DNA from: a virus
Strand: one strand, 5' to 3'
DNA length: 42,787 bases
IMG/VR virus record: IMGVR_UViG_3300030685_000046
Span: 1 to 42,787 of that record
The notes under the pieces were generated by a model that did no database searches, was not told where the DNA came from, and saw only the letters and a program-made list of their open reading frames with translations. Shown here piece after piece: positions 22,701-30,160 of the stretch (its first letter is position 1; every line of letters starts with the position of its first letter). A program made the position numbers and the translations under genes.

Positions 22701-23871
22701 CAACTAATCCGCCTTTTTTATTCAATTGTTTGAACACCATCATCAAGGCTTCATTCATGTCTTCGCCCACTGCTTTCTTCAATTTTGCAGCCGGTAAACC
22801 GATTGCCTTAGCTACACTTTCAGATTTAGTGGCCAATGTTGCTATGAACTTATTCATAGCCGTAGAACTCATTTCTACTTGCTGAGCATTCTGATCGAGA
22901 ACGGAAGCAAACCCGATAATTTGAGGGATTGTCATGTTGGCGGCAACGCCCATGCCCGAAAGACGATTCGTAAATTCGAGTAAATACGCTTCGGAAGCTG
23001 TACTATTTTGTCCCACCTGGTTGATGGCAGACCCTACGGCCAACAAAGATTTCTCCATGCCCATTTTGTCCTGAACTCCGAACATGTAAGTAAGCTTACC
23101 AATATTCTTGACGGCATCCGCTCCCAAATCTTCGCCCAACGATACTTGTATAATATCGGCGGCTTTGGCAAACTGCAATAAATCTTCCTTACCTTTTACT
23201 CCTAACTTACCGGCTTCACCCAATAACCGATTCAGCTCGTCCCGAGCGGTGCGGCTGTCCATTTTCTTCAGTTCCTCATTTAGCCCGGCAACGCCTTCGG
23301 CACTTTCGCCCGTGTATTTGCGCACCATCCCATAAACATCGCTCATTCTGGCCGCTTCCATGGCAGCCGATTTCAAACCCAAAACCACGCCAACTAAAGC
23401 AGCTGCTCCGGCGGCAAACATTTGCCATGTTTTATTGGTAAAATTGGCTAGTCTGGAGAAAGCGCTTTCAGTAACTTTCGATTCGTTGCTAATGCTCGAC
23501 ATCTCCGTTTTTACGGCTCGTAATTGCGCCTGTAGTTCTTTCCATTCTTTGGAGTTTCGCACAACGGAAGGGCTATTCAACTGTTTATCAAGTTCTTTTT
23601 TCGCCTTGGTTAAATCAGGCATTGAAGCACCCGAAAGGTTATCCAATACTTTTTTCACGTCAAAAGCTTCTTTCGCAAGTTGCTTCATCTGTTTATTAGT
23701 TTGATTAAGTTCCTTGGTCAGTTTTTCGAAAGCCTTGCCGTCACCGGCTTCGTTGACTTCTTTCAATCGCCAACGAAGGTTTTCGGCTTTCTGAGCCAAA
23801 GCGGTCAGCATTTGTTTTGGCTGCTCGCCATTCAGGAGGACGGTACTGGTTGTAGATTCGTTTGGTTGCAT
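19768..23871 (-). CDS. Tail tape measure protein
   Basis: 1367 residues, the longest gene. N-terminal ~150 residues are coiled coil; residues ~150-500 match the TP901-type tape-measure core (hydrophobic AGAAALVGVVLGL, then YTGESAEGVAGLNEELKKM, EAGKLGVKGKEDLLQFAKAAD, and repeated small-residue helices). Membrane-like helices follow (~500-620: GLLTTLVVAIGTYAAILGV, FVALGAAIVLVTVGLY), then long charged coiled coils (KKRDIYKKSDKEY and similar) and a C-terminal part with an alanine-rich hydrophobic helix. Length sets tail length: at roughly 0.15 nm per residue this gives a tail of about 200 nm, so a long-tailed siphovirus is likely. Its ATG lies inside a perfect inverted repeat (23867-23894). Confidence 0.9.
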   Translation of the reverse strand: MQPNESTTSTVLLNGEQPKQMLTALAQKAENLRWRLKEVNEAGDGKAFEKLTKELNQTNKQMKQLAKEAFDVKKVLDNLSGASMPDLTKAKKELDKQLNSPSVVRNSKEWKELQAQLRAVKTEMSSISNESKVTESAFSRLANFTNKTWQMFAAGAAALVGVVLGLKSAAMEAARMSDVYGMVRKYTGESAEGVAGLNEELKKMDSRTARDELNRLLGEAGKLGVKGKEDLLQFAKAADIIQVSLGEDLGADAVKNIGKLTYMFGVQDKMGMEKSLLAVGSAINQVGQNSTASEAYLLEFTNRLSGMGVAANMTIPQIIGFASVLDQNAQQVEMSSTAMNKFIATLATKSESVAKAIGLPAAKLKKAVGEDMNEALMMVFKQLNKKGGLVDLAPLFADLGAEGARAASVITILASKYKDLGTEQSLALKSFNEGTSVVKEFNIQNNTMQAKVDKSKKAFLDASETLGKSLSPAFLHSTNAAVYMVKALSQFPEWFKENKGLLTTLVVAIGTYAAILGVCKLESLALIAVEKTKILVQRISTAATLAQVAITGYLTGATRAANLATKEFFVTLGLNPFVALGAAIVLVTVGLYKLGTAKTAAEKAYKDYNAQVEMEITKSDQLFNALKKTTKGSDERKQLIDKINTVYGDYLGNLLSEKSNLDDINTAQEKVNRSLREKIGLQVKDSSKADIITKAMPEQVDTLEKLTNSISATEGDAVAEIITRRIQDILQKGGYTDKSITTAQNYLKNKLGKNFTAGMEFYPAMLAKSIKSMNDDLSDVDKKFDRIIGKTTAPAGGGNKGPKEGDISADGLQVFKNGKWVNINHGGGGGDLKTIQQTKLDAVDKWLAKEQIKLKKRHESNLDSEEVYAKGIIDLTENALVKKRDIYKKSDKEYLDYQNQIEDIKLKRQDSAEKLSFEAMKALNDKRLNAIVLYDNAQREEIENDFETGVIDQDEHDNKILALDKVLAESRLYVAQEHSRDIAAFQFKSDEERLAAVTAVNKEIEAADKDLTEAQKKILRKSAADKKKIEDEIRDIEKKYGIGTYKDKRKEYEKDLADLKAAHLKELAEIIKHGGSTKAAIARYESDVSKIKLSKAAHTAEGIAQIANQLGDLTNKLQETAELKVDNKYAAELKAAQGNADATTAIEAKKEEEKKQIKKKYADIDFAITVAKIITTTASAIMKDLEEFPGPVGAALAIATGATGLVELGVANEQRNAVQQLWTGGFTEPGDKFKPVGIVHAGEFVGNQDSVRHTPVKKVYDLVNYAQKTNTVARITNEDIARVVGFRKGFSDGGYTSAMQVAGSVGGSGISKEELAWAIQMAMEGNNAVNSALLAELQKGIVAKYKISGSDGVVEGIKKYTKMIENS

Positions 23872-23894
23872 AACTTTGATAAATTAGTTATGCA
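23867..23894. repeat. Inverted repeat covering the tape-measure start codon
   Basis: TGCATAACT (23867-23875) and AGTTATGCA (23886-23894) form a perfect 9-bp inverted repeat with a 10-base centre. The start codon (complement of 23869-23871) is in one arm, and the other arm begins at the -7 box of late promoter copy 3. In RNA starting near 23887 only part of the hairpin would form, so a DNA-level operator is as likely as start-codon masking. Confidence 0.6.
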
Positions 23895-23927
23895 AATAAA
23901 ATCAATAGGGAGAGTGAGAAAAAAGAC
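23893..23927 (-). promoter_or_regulatory. Late promoter copy 3 (tape measure)
   Basis: GTC plus six T (23927-23919), a pyrimidine-rich stretch, then TTTTATTTG with its G at position 35, followed by CAT. Matches the copies before the fibre and 473-aa genes base for base in the -7 box (ATTTG). It follows the lysis-gene terminator directly. Confidence 0.7.
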
Positions 23928-23934
23928 AAAAAAA

Positions 23935-23967
23935 AAACCGCCCTAATCTCACGATCCGGAACGGTTT
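23935..23967 (-). terminator. Terminator after the lysis genes
   Basis: On the minus strand AAACCG (23967-23962) and CGGTTT (23940-23935) form a short stem with a 21-base loop that has its own CC/GG pairs, followed by a run of T. The stem is weak but the T-run is long. It lies between the u-spanin stop and late promoter copy 3. Confidence 0.55.
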
Positions 23968-24017
23968 ATCAACTTAACTTTAAAATCTAATACAAGTATG
24001 AAAACAAAAAAGTACGA

Positions 24018-24617
24018 TTATTTTTTGAACCTAAATAAGTTGAGCAACCACACGAATGCTTTAGTATGCCAATTCTTTTTGATAATGAACCAAATAACAA
24101 TTGGGATAATGATACCTATGAGCAACCATTTCCACCAATTATTTACTGGAGTAGTTTTAGTCGTAAGTTCGCTTTCTAGCGAAACGTTTACTTTACTCAA
24201 GCTATCAATTTTATTGGTGTATGAATGCAAGTATTTTGAAAACAAAGCCGTTACTTCAGTAGCAGAATATAGCGTTTCGGTAGATTCTACAGCCTTTTTG
24301 TTTTTACCTTTGGTTGTTTTTTGTGTAGTTTCCGAAACCATAACTTTCGATTTTGGATCGTACAAAACAGTATGAATAACAGTTTCTTCGTTCTCGTTTT
24401 CGGCTGAAGTAATGTTTTTCTTTACCGATTCATCCGCTTTTTTTTCGGTATTGACAAAAGTTGTCAAATCCGCTTTTTCTTCTGAAACTTTCGATACTTC
24501 AGTATTCGTTTTAACTTGAATACTTTCTTTCGACTGAGTAACTTTTTTTGTTCCGGCACAAGCCACGAAGATAAATAGTACTAAAATTGCTAATAATTTT
24601 GATGTTGGAGTTTTCAT
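24018..24617 (-). CDS. Unimolecular spanin (u-spanin) candidate
   Basis: 199 residues with both membrane anchors of a u-spanin. At the N-terminus is a lipoprotein signal with a lipobox-like end (LLAILVLFIFVACAG, Cys at residue ~20). Next comes a long Thr/Lys/Glu-rich periplasmic region, mostly helical or extended. A C-terminal membrane helix (WWKWLLIGIIIPIVIWFII) is followed by a basic tail. It follows holin and endolysin in the usual lysis order, so it probably fuses inner and outer membranes at the last step. Alternative: an ordinary membrane lipoprotein. Confidence 0.75.
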   Translation of the reverse strand: MKTPTSKLLAILVLFIFVACAGTKKVTQSKESIQVKTNTEVSKVSEEKADLTTFVNTEKKADESVKKNITSAENENEETVIHTVLYDPKSKVMVSETTQKTTKGKNKKAVESTETLYSATEVTALFSKYLHSYTNKIDSLSKVNVSLESELTTKTTPVNNWWKWLLIGIIIPIVIWFIIKKNWHTKAFVWLLNLFRFKK

Positions 24618-24624
24618 TTTTTTT

Positions 24625-25080
24625 TCAGATTACGACATAACCGTTTTCGGTTTTGCCTGATTTTTTGATTACTAAGAGTTGCTGCCATGTATGACCAAAT
24701 GTTTTCTCAAAATGAGGACGGTCGGTAATGCTTCGGAAATCACCACCCCAGGTATAACCGGCATCTTTGAAAACTTTTGCAACTTCCATCCAGTCCGGAA
24801 CTTTATCACCATCGAAATCTTTGGCCACATCCCATATAGTTTTGCCGCCAACTGCCAAACAGAAATCGAAAGCAAAACCGTAATTATGCAAGCTTTGTCC
24901 GCCTTTGGCGTTGGTTACTTTGGGTTTTTGTGCGTACAAGGCGTTTTGTTCGTCGAATGTTCTCAAACCTTGTGTAACTACCATTTTGACATTACTTGTC
25001 AAAATTGAGGTATTGATTTTATCAACCAATTGGCGTACTTCTTCGCGAATTAGCGGGTGAAGGGTGTCTATTTTACTCAT
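24625..25080 (-). CDS. Endolysin, M15 peptidase (L-Ala-D-Glu / VanY-CwlK type)
   Basis: 151 residues. M15 zinc-site pattern: SLHNYGFAFDF (H-x6-D) and a final ITDRPHFEKTFG with the third ligand in RPHFE. VTQGLRTFDEQNALYAQ and KGGQSLH are standard for the CwlK-like subfamily, and YTWGGDF is the conserved W-G-G step. No signal peptide, so export depends on the holin. Cuts peptide cross-link stems of peptidoglycan. Overlaps the holin gene by four bases (ATGA). Confidence 0.9.
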   Translation of the reverse strand: MSKIDTLHPLIREEVRQLVDKINTSILTSNVKMVVTQGLRTFDEQNALYAQKPKVTNAKGGQSLHNYGFAFDFCLAVGGKTIWDVAKDFDGDKVPDWMEVAKVFKDAGYTWGGDFRSITDRPHFEKTFGHTWQQLLVIKKSGKTENGYVVI

Positions 25081-25583
25081 TTTACTTCCTCCTTACTTAT
25101 TTCGTTTTGGTCAATAATATCTGCCACATCGCTACCAACTAATTGTCTGAATTTAAAAGAAATTAAATGATACACAACGGCTATAAATCTATTTTTTGGA
25201 TAAACTTTTTGTAAATTTTTTAATCCATTCCTGAAATAATAATAAATGGCAATGGCTATAAGAAGTTGTACAACATAAGGGCTTTGATCACGGTATTTCA
25301 TCAAATCAGCAATCACTTTCAGCAAATAAGTTATTGACATAATCAAAAACAGCTCCATCAAACTATCTTTGAATTTATTTCCCTGAAAATTTTTAAAGAA
25401 AATTGGCGGGAAAAACCGCTGAATTTTGATATGAACCTCATCGGCTCGAAATCCGGCTAATATATTGAATGCAAAAGCAACCAACAACGCTGCTAAAAAA
25501 GTAATTGTACTATCGAAATAGGCTGCTATTGCAGCTACAATTGTGATTGATAGTGCTTGTAAATAGTCAAATTTGAAATCCAT
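25077..25583 (-). CDS. Holin-like membrane protein
   Basis: 168 residues with three or four membrane helices: ALSITIVAAIAAYF, TITFLAALLVAFAFNILAGF, SLMELFLIMSITYLLKVIADL and VVQLLIAIAIYYYF. A charged cytoplasmic tail ends in KEEVK. Length and helix count match Bacteroidetes phage holins placed just before M15 endolysins. The stop overlaps the endolysin start by four bases, so the two are co-translated. No known class motif, so holin is inferred from topology and place. Confidence 0.75.
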   Translation of the reverse strand: MDFKFDYLQALSITIVAAIAAYFDSTITFLAALLVAFAFNILAGFRADEVHIKIQRFFPPIFFKNFQGNKFKDSLMELFLIMSITYLLKVIADLMKYRDQSPYVVQLLIAIAIYYYFRNGLKNLQKVYPKNRFIAVVYHLISFKFRQLVGSDVADIIDQNEISKEEVK

Positions 25584-25602
25584 AGTTTATTTTTTATTTG
25601 AT

Positions 25603-25983
25603 TTATAATTCTTCCGAACCCTCAAGCTGCAACACCTCATTCTCTTTCATCCGTGCCAGTTGACTTTCTTTCATCAGCTTCAAATTATCATTATCAACAA
25701 TCGCATCAATCACCGCCTGTTGGTTGGTTATTTGAGCGTTTGTTTGAGTAATGATTGTAGAGATGCGTGCATAGCACTGAGCCAGCATATCAGTTCCTGG
25801 AGTAACTCGAACCCAAAGGTTCGGAATCTCAGAGATAAGATTCTTATCTTCTTTGCTCATAAAGATTTTTATTCCAAACGAAGCGATTTTTGTCTCGTTG
25901 TCATATCTAACTCCACCTACTTTTGCGTAGGCATCTGTAAAGGTTTGACCGCCTTTTTTGAATTGTTTTATTTTTAATCCCAT
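25603..25983 (-). CDS. Unknown protein between fibre and holin
   Basis: 126 residues, MGLKIKQFKKGGQTFTDAYAKVGGVRYDNETK, then strands, then a C-terminal helical region with heptads (QITNQQAVIDAIVDNDNLKLMKESQLARMKENEV). The gene directly follows the fibre gene (18 bases), a usual place for fibre-assembly chaperones or small tip proteins, and the coiled-coil end fits either. Family not recognised. Confidence 0.65.
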   Translation of the reverse strand: MGLKIKQFKKGGQTFTDAYAKVGGVRYDNETKIASFGIKIFMSKEDKNLISEIPNLWVRVTPGTDMLAQCYARISTIITQTNAQITNQQAVIDAIVDNDNLKLMKESQLARMKENEVLQLEGSEEL

Positions 25984-26001
25984 ATAATTTATATTAGAAA
26001 T

Positions 26002-28464
26002 TTACACCAATTGCCAGCCATCTAAGTCAGTATATGAATACACTAGACCATCTACCCAAGTTACAGATAAACCATCATATAAAAGTGAATCTGCTAATGC
26101 TGCCGTGATGTCTGGATTTAGTCCGATTGCCGTTGTGAAATTTGAGTTATCCCAATCAGCTGCTGTAAGTATTGCATCTGTGAAATTTACATCTGATAAA
26201 TAGCACCCATCAAATACAGCATAAGAAAGGTCTGACCCTGTGAAATTTGCAAACCCCATATCGCATTGTGATGCTATGACTGACCAAAACATACAAAAAG
26301 ATAAATCGGCATGCGTGAACGTACAGCCGGTCAGCATTGCACCCTCAAAATTCACTTTTCTAAATTGCGCACCGTTAAAAGGTGCGTTTACGAAATTAGC
26401 AGAAGCAAAAATGGCATTTTCAAAATCAAAGCCTAAAGAACACAAGGTCTCAATGGTAACCTGGTTAATGTTTTCAGCGGCGCCGTTGCTGAGTTTATTC
26501 ATTTTACTCTCTACCTCTAATTTCAAAGGCGGTATTTGTGATAATTCTGCTTGAATATCAAAGTTTATATCCTTTGTCCAGGTAATTTGAGTATTATATG
26601 TATTTATAAGGTATGCTAACTCTGTATTAATGTCTCCGTTATTGCTGGTTTTTAAAAAATTGGGAGCAGTGACATTCGCTAAATTAATGCATTCTGAAAA
26701 TATCCCTCCATACCCACCATTTTCAGGGCCTAATATAGTAGTTTCAATAATAACATTTGTTAGACTATTACAACCTCTAAATGTATAACCCCCATTTACG
26801 TCTATACCTTTTGGTATAACTACTGATGTTAAGCCGGTATTCCAAAAAGCTCCCGCGGCAATTTGATTTAATTTATTGCCTAATTCAATAGATATTAAAT
26901 TTACACAATCTTTAAATGCGTTATTAATAATCTGAGTAAGTAGTGTACCTGAATCAAAAGATACTAAATTTATATTACCAGACAGGCTGTTTACACTAAA
27001 TTGGTAATATGCCATGATGTCGAAAAACAACCCATCTGTTGAACCTATCACTTCTACTATCTCTGTAGTACCAAAAAAAGCATTCCACTCATCTACGTTA
27101 GTTGGCATAGGTATTCCTTCAGAAATAAATTCAGGTGTTGCAAACCCTATAGAAAAATAAGGCATATCGGTTAATCCTAATCGTGGTACTTTATCTATTT
27201 TAGATGACATATCCGATTTTACTCTAGAAATCGAATTTGCCAAACTTTCTAACCCAACAATTGACTTTTGTTGAAGTCTTTTTTTATCAGTCGGTTCAAT
27301 AATTTCTTCAAATACGCCTACCTCGCTATCTGTATAATAATTAGCGTAAGCTCCAATAGTTCCAGAGAAGTCCTGAAGTATTGCGTCTCCATTGTTATAG
27401 TGAGTTACTGCAAGATTCTGTCCAAGTAAAAGCTGATTTCCAATTTTAATAACAGTGTATACATTGCCATCAACATCTAACACATCGTCCCCTGGCGAAT
27501 AGATTTGGTTATCCTCATCTATAATACACCTGACAGATAAACCTAAATCCTTACCATCTCCTAAATTGGTTAAACCATTAGAAAAATTATTATAGCAAGT
27601 AATTAGAGCCGAACAATGACTACTCTCATCTAAATCAGATGCCCATAAATAGCTATACTCACCCATAAGTCGGAGGCCATTACTATCCTTGATACCACTA
27701 GGTAGGATTGAAAAACCACTTTCGTTAGTTGCTCTTGTTTCAGGGACATCTTTTATCCAATTGAAATAACCCTCTTCTCTCAATTTTATAGCTACTACAC
27801 CATTTGCTTCTGGAAATGGTATACTGCCTACTAAATAATTTACAAGAGCTGTCCACTCATTTGCAGTTAGCACATGCCAACCTTCAGGAGCTAATTTACG
27901 ACTGTCATTTACAGCATGCCAGTTATATAGCCTTCCATTGCTTACTTTTGGTAAATCTGGTGATTGTTCCCAAAGAGAGTCTCCATCAGTACCATTTGCA
28001 CCGTTTACAATATCAAAAGTAGTTGTTGAATTGTCCGTAAACGTAATTGTATAAGTGTCAACCAAATCGACAGTATTTGTCAGTGTAATTGAAGTAATTC
28101 CACGTCCATTAGCACCCGGCTGTCCATTTGATCCATTGGTAACATCAAAGGTCGATGTGGTTTCATCAGTGTAGGTTATAGTGTAGGTTTTGATTAACCC
28201 TACAGTGTTTGTAAGAATAATTGAAACAATTCCACGACCATCAGTTCCTTCCAGCGAAGCCAACCACTCCTCTACAGTCATCACCGGATCATCTTCGGTA
28301 GTGTCGAGGTACACTTGATAAGGTGATACAGTGCTTATCAGCATTGATGACATATAGTTGATTATTTCTTCGAATAATCCACCAAGCCGAACGCGTGTAT
28401 TTTCTTCGGGTCCGGTAGCGTTTTTTATAGTTCGTGCAACTGCTAATTGTTCTAAAAGTGTCAT
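26002..28464 (-). CDS. Tail fibre / host-binding protein with mosaic domains
   Basis: 820 residues. N-terminal helical attachment part (1-75); two tandem ~44-residue fibre repeats (GRGIVSIILTNTV... at ~77-119 and GRGITSITLTNTV... at ~120-163), each ending in a Gly-Asn-rich link; a FISUMP domain in unusual order (C-terminal half ~176-316, N-terminal half ~328-362); a coiled-coil-like linker (~395-425); BspA-like leucine-rich repeats (~500-605, e.g. INNAFKDCVNLISIEL, IAAGAFWNTGLTSVVI); and a pentapeptide-repeat run near the C-terminus (FANFTGSDLSYAVFDG). All are binding folds. It most likely sits at the tail tip and recognises surface polysaccharide or protein of the host. Has its own late promoter (copy 4). 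Confidence 0.85.
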   Translation of the reverse strand: MTLLEQLAVARTIKNATGPEENTRVRLGGLFEEIINYMSSMLISTVSPYQVYLDTTEDDPVMTVEEWLASLEGTDGRGIVSIILTNTVGLIKTYTITYTDETTSTFDVTNGSNGQPGANGRGITSITLTNTVDLVDTYTITFTDNSTTTFDIVNGANGTDGDSLWEQSPDLPKVSNGRLYNWHAVNDSRKLAPEGWHVLTANEWTALVNYLVGSIPFPEANGVVAIKLREEGYFNWIKDVPETRATNESGFSILPSGIKDSNGLRLMGEYSYLWASDLDESSHCSALITCYNNFSNGLTNLGDGKDLGLSVRCIIDEDNQIYSPGDDVLDVDGNVYTVIKIGNQLLLGQNLAVTHYNNGDAILQDFSGTIGAYANYYTDSEVGVFEEIIEPTDKKRLQQKSIVGLESLANSISRVKSDMSSKIDKVPRLGLTDMPYFSIGFATPEFISEGIPMPTNVDEWNAFFGTTEIVEVIGSTDGLFFDIMAYYQFSVNSLSGNINLVSFDSGTLLTQIINNAFKDCVNLISIELGNKLNQIAAGAFWNTGLTSVVIPKGIDVNGGYTFRGCNSLTNVIIETTILGPENGGYGGIFSECINLANVTAPNFLKTSNNGDINTELAYLINTYNTQITWTKDINFDIQAELSQIPPLKLEVESKMNKLSNGAAENINQVTIETLCSLGFDFENAIFASANFVNAPFNGAQFRKVNFEGAMLTGCTFTHADLSFCMFWSVIASQCDMGFANFTGSDLSYAVFDGCYLSDVNFTDAILTAADWDNSNFTTAIGLNPDITAALADSLLYDGLSVTWVDGLVYSYTDLDGWQLV

Positions 28465-28482
28465 ACTTCCTTATTTTTGATA

Positions 28483-28517
28483 CAAATAAACCGGAATGAG
28501 AAGGCAAAAAAAAAGAC
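28483..28517 (-). promoter_or_regulatory. Late promoter copy 4 (fibre-lysis unit)
   Basis: GTC plus nine T (28517-28506), pyrimidine-rich spacer, then TTTATTTG with its G at position 35, followed by TATCA. The T-run doubles as the T-tract of the upstream terminator (28517-28533), so termination and the new start are fused in about 50 bases. Predicted leader to the fibre ATG is about 13 bases. Confidence 0.72.
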
Positions 28518-28533
28518 ACTCAGAAATTGAGTG
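28503..28533 (-). terminator. Terminator overlapping the stop codon of the 121-aa gene
   Basis: CACTCA (28517-28522) and TGAGTG (28528-28533) form a 6-bp stem with loop GAAAT; on the minus strand it is followed by nine T. The TGA stop of the upstream gene is part of the hairpin. Confidence 0.65.
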
Positions 28534-28885
28534 CCTCCATAATTATCAGTTGGAATTCTTCGCCGTACAGCTCGGCTCGCTTTTCCGTCATTACTTTTAT
28601 TGAATGATACCAGGCCTTATTATACCAGGGCTTTCCCTTTTTACCTGAATCCTCCATCTTTACCCCTCTCCTTACGCCCATATCTACCATCCTACCGTAA
28701 TACAGATATGAAAAGGTAATCTTATCAATATCTCCACCGCTCTGAGCTACTACTTCCGTCATAAATGAGCTGAATAACTCACCGGTGTCGCGCACCTTCA
28801 GGGCTGCAATTTTATCCTGCCAAATGGTGACCATCATCTTAGCCCAGGCACGGTAGTACTCATTTTTATTCGTAGTCGTTGTCAT
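28520..28885 (-). CDS. Probable HK97-gp10-like head-tail joining protein
   Basis: 121 residues. The pattern KVRDTGELFSSFMTEVV, then ITFSYLYYGRMVDMGVRRG and a basic end with PWYNKAWYHSI resembles gp10-type head-tail joining proteins (R.TG.L..S, then Y...V..G...). Helical otherwise. Placed with the 158-aa protein and portal genes, as usual for connector proteins. Overlaps the upstream gene by 20 bases. Last gene of the portal unit. Confidence 0.6.
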   Translation of the reverse strand: MTTTTNKNEYYRAWAKMMVTIWQDKIAALKVRDTGELFSSFMTEVVAQSGGDIDKITFSYLYYGRMVDMGVRRGVKMEDSGKKGKPWYNKAWYHSIKVMTEKRAELYGEEFQLIIMEALNF

Positions 28886-29342
28886 CGTGGATCAATTCTA
28901 CAGGCTCATTCAGGGTCGCAATAAAGTAAATCCCGCACGTTCCGGCGGCAAACATGCCGGGAACTTCGTGATAAGGAAATCGGGTTTTGTCCAGGAACAT
29001 CAAGCCGTCCACAGAACTGGAATCTTTAATCAGTTTTGCCAACAGTTTTTTGCGAATCAGGCGGGTTTCGTTTGTTTTCGTTTCCCGATCGATCTGATTA
29101 TTGAAATCGTATTTCTTCAAAACATACACAACTATAGATCGGCGGTCAAAGTAACCACCTCCCTTCTCAATGGTCACTCCATCGTCGGTATCATCAACAG
29201 CAAGGAAAGCATCCGAGCTTGCTAAATTTGAAAGGACATCTTCTAAATAATTTATCCCGGTAACTCGACAAAAAGTATATTTCCCTTTTGTCAGTTTCAA
29301 GGTATTATTTAGATTTTCGAAGTATGTTACTGCGTTCCACAT
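28866..29342 (-). CDS. Probable tail-completion/terminator protein
   Basis: 158 residues, MWNAVTYFENLNNTLKLTKGKYTFCRVTG. Alpha/beta, with a central FDRRSIVVYVLKKYDF strand-helix set and a C-terminal CGIYFIATLNEPVEL strand pair. Size, fold look and place between the gp10-like gene and the upstream connector genes fit the tail-terminator (gpU/gp9-like) group, which cap the tail at the head end. No sequence motif proves this. Confidence 0.5.
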   Translation of the reverse strand: MWNAVTYFENLNNTLKLTKGKYTFCRVTGINYLEDVLSNLASSDAFLAVDDTDDGVTIEKGGGYFDRRSIVVYVLKKYDFNNQIDRETKTNETRLIRKKLLAKLIKDSSSVDGLMFLDKTRFPYHEVPGMFAAGTCGIYFIATLNEPVELIHDDNDYE

Positions 29343-29345
29343 ATA

Positions 29346-29375
29346 TTCATTTACTATTTATTCATTTACTATTTA
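29346..29375. repeat. Tandem 15-base repeat between two connector genes
   Basis: TTCATTTACTATTTA occurs twice in a row (29346-29360, 29361-29375), then CTACCTACTG. The intergenic gap is 55 bases. TTTACTACCTACT here (29373-29385) resembles the iteron-like motif near 38600 (CTTACTACCTACT). Confidence 0.8.
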
Positions 29376-29397
29376 CTACCTACTGCCGACTAGTTGC

Positions 29398-30159
29398 TTA
29401 TTCCATTTCCTTTGCTTCTAGGCACTGATCATCCAATTCCGCAAGTGCGCTCCATGTAGGCGAAGCCAACACTTTTTCTTCTTTGGTAATATCTCCAGCG
29501 GTTAGCATTCTTAGTTGATTGTGAACAATGCCTAGCATATCAGGTGCCGTTGTTGGTTCATCTTCATCAGCATCTACACGCTGGAAAAGGAACTTGTATT
29601 TATCGGAGAAATACTCCTTAATGCCGATAAACCACATTACAACCATTAGTTTTTCCACTTCAGGACATCTTTTCATGCGCTTAATGTGTTTTTTACTCAA
29701 ATCGTTGCTGTATTTTTCGCCAGGCAACTGAAAAAGTGTTGCCATTAAATTATGCAGCGCATCTACATTTTTCGTAAAAATAAACTCTTGGTAAAAGTTC
29801 TCAGCATCCACATACTGAAGAAAAGTAGTGTCACTCATTTGTTCGTCACAAGGTCTGTACTTTCCAATCTTAGCCATTGGGCGAATGCCCACGTATCTCT
29901 TTGTCACAAAATCAAGCTTTTTGGAAAAATCAAACGTTTCTTCTATTGTCAACGAAAAAAATCCCTTCAGGTGCTTTTTTGCAAAATAATAGACTTCGGA
30001 AGTTCCACCAATGGGTTTAATTCCGGTGAATCGGATTAGGCACTTTGTCCATATCCATTCCTCTTTATTACCTTTTACTTGCAAGTGAGCCACATAGCGC
30101 ACTTGCTTTTCTGTCATTTCTGCGTAATTACGCGGTGCTGTTAAGTCGATTGTGCTCAT
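29398..30159 (-). CDS. Unknown late protein (253 aa)
   Basis: The ATG at 30159 (MSTIDLTAPRNYAEMTEKQVR) is preferred; an upstream in-frame ATG lies inside the previous gene. Soluble, helix-rich, with IWTKCLIRFTGIKPIGGTSEVYYFAKKHLKGFFSL, NLMATLFQLPGEKYS and WFIGIKEYFSDKYKFLF. I have seen this type in Bacteroides prophages next to DUF6712-like genes, without known function. A connector, assembly chaperone or tail-assembly protein is possible by place. The C-terminus is acidic. Confidence 0.7.
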   Translation of the reverse strand: MSTIDLTAPRNYAEMTEKQVRYVAHLQVKGNKEEWIWTKCLIRFTGIKPIGGTSEVYYFAKKHLKGFFSLTIEETFDFSKKLDFVTKRYVGIRPMAKIGKYRPCDEQMSDTTFLQYVDAENFYQEFIFTKNVDALHNLMATLFQLPGEKYSNDLSKKHIKRMKRCPEVEKLMVVMWFIGIKEYFSDKYKFLFQRVDADEDEPTTAPDMLGIVHNQLRMLTAGDITKEEKVLASPTWSALAELDDQCLEAKEME

Positions 30160-30160
30160 A

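Noticed and set aside
22313-22885. 190-aa plus-strand reading frame
   Set aside because: Lies wholly inside the tape-measure gene on the opposite strand; its Ala/Ser/Leu-rich composition mirrors that gene's codons.
26002-28464. Diversity-generating retroelement acting on the fibre gene
   Set aside because: FISUMP/C-type-lectin-like targets made me look, but no reverse transcriptase gene and no template/variable repeat pair with A-biased changes were found in the window.
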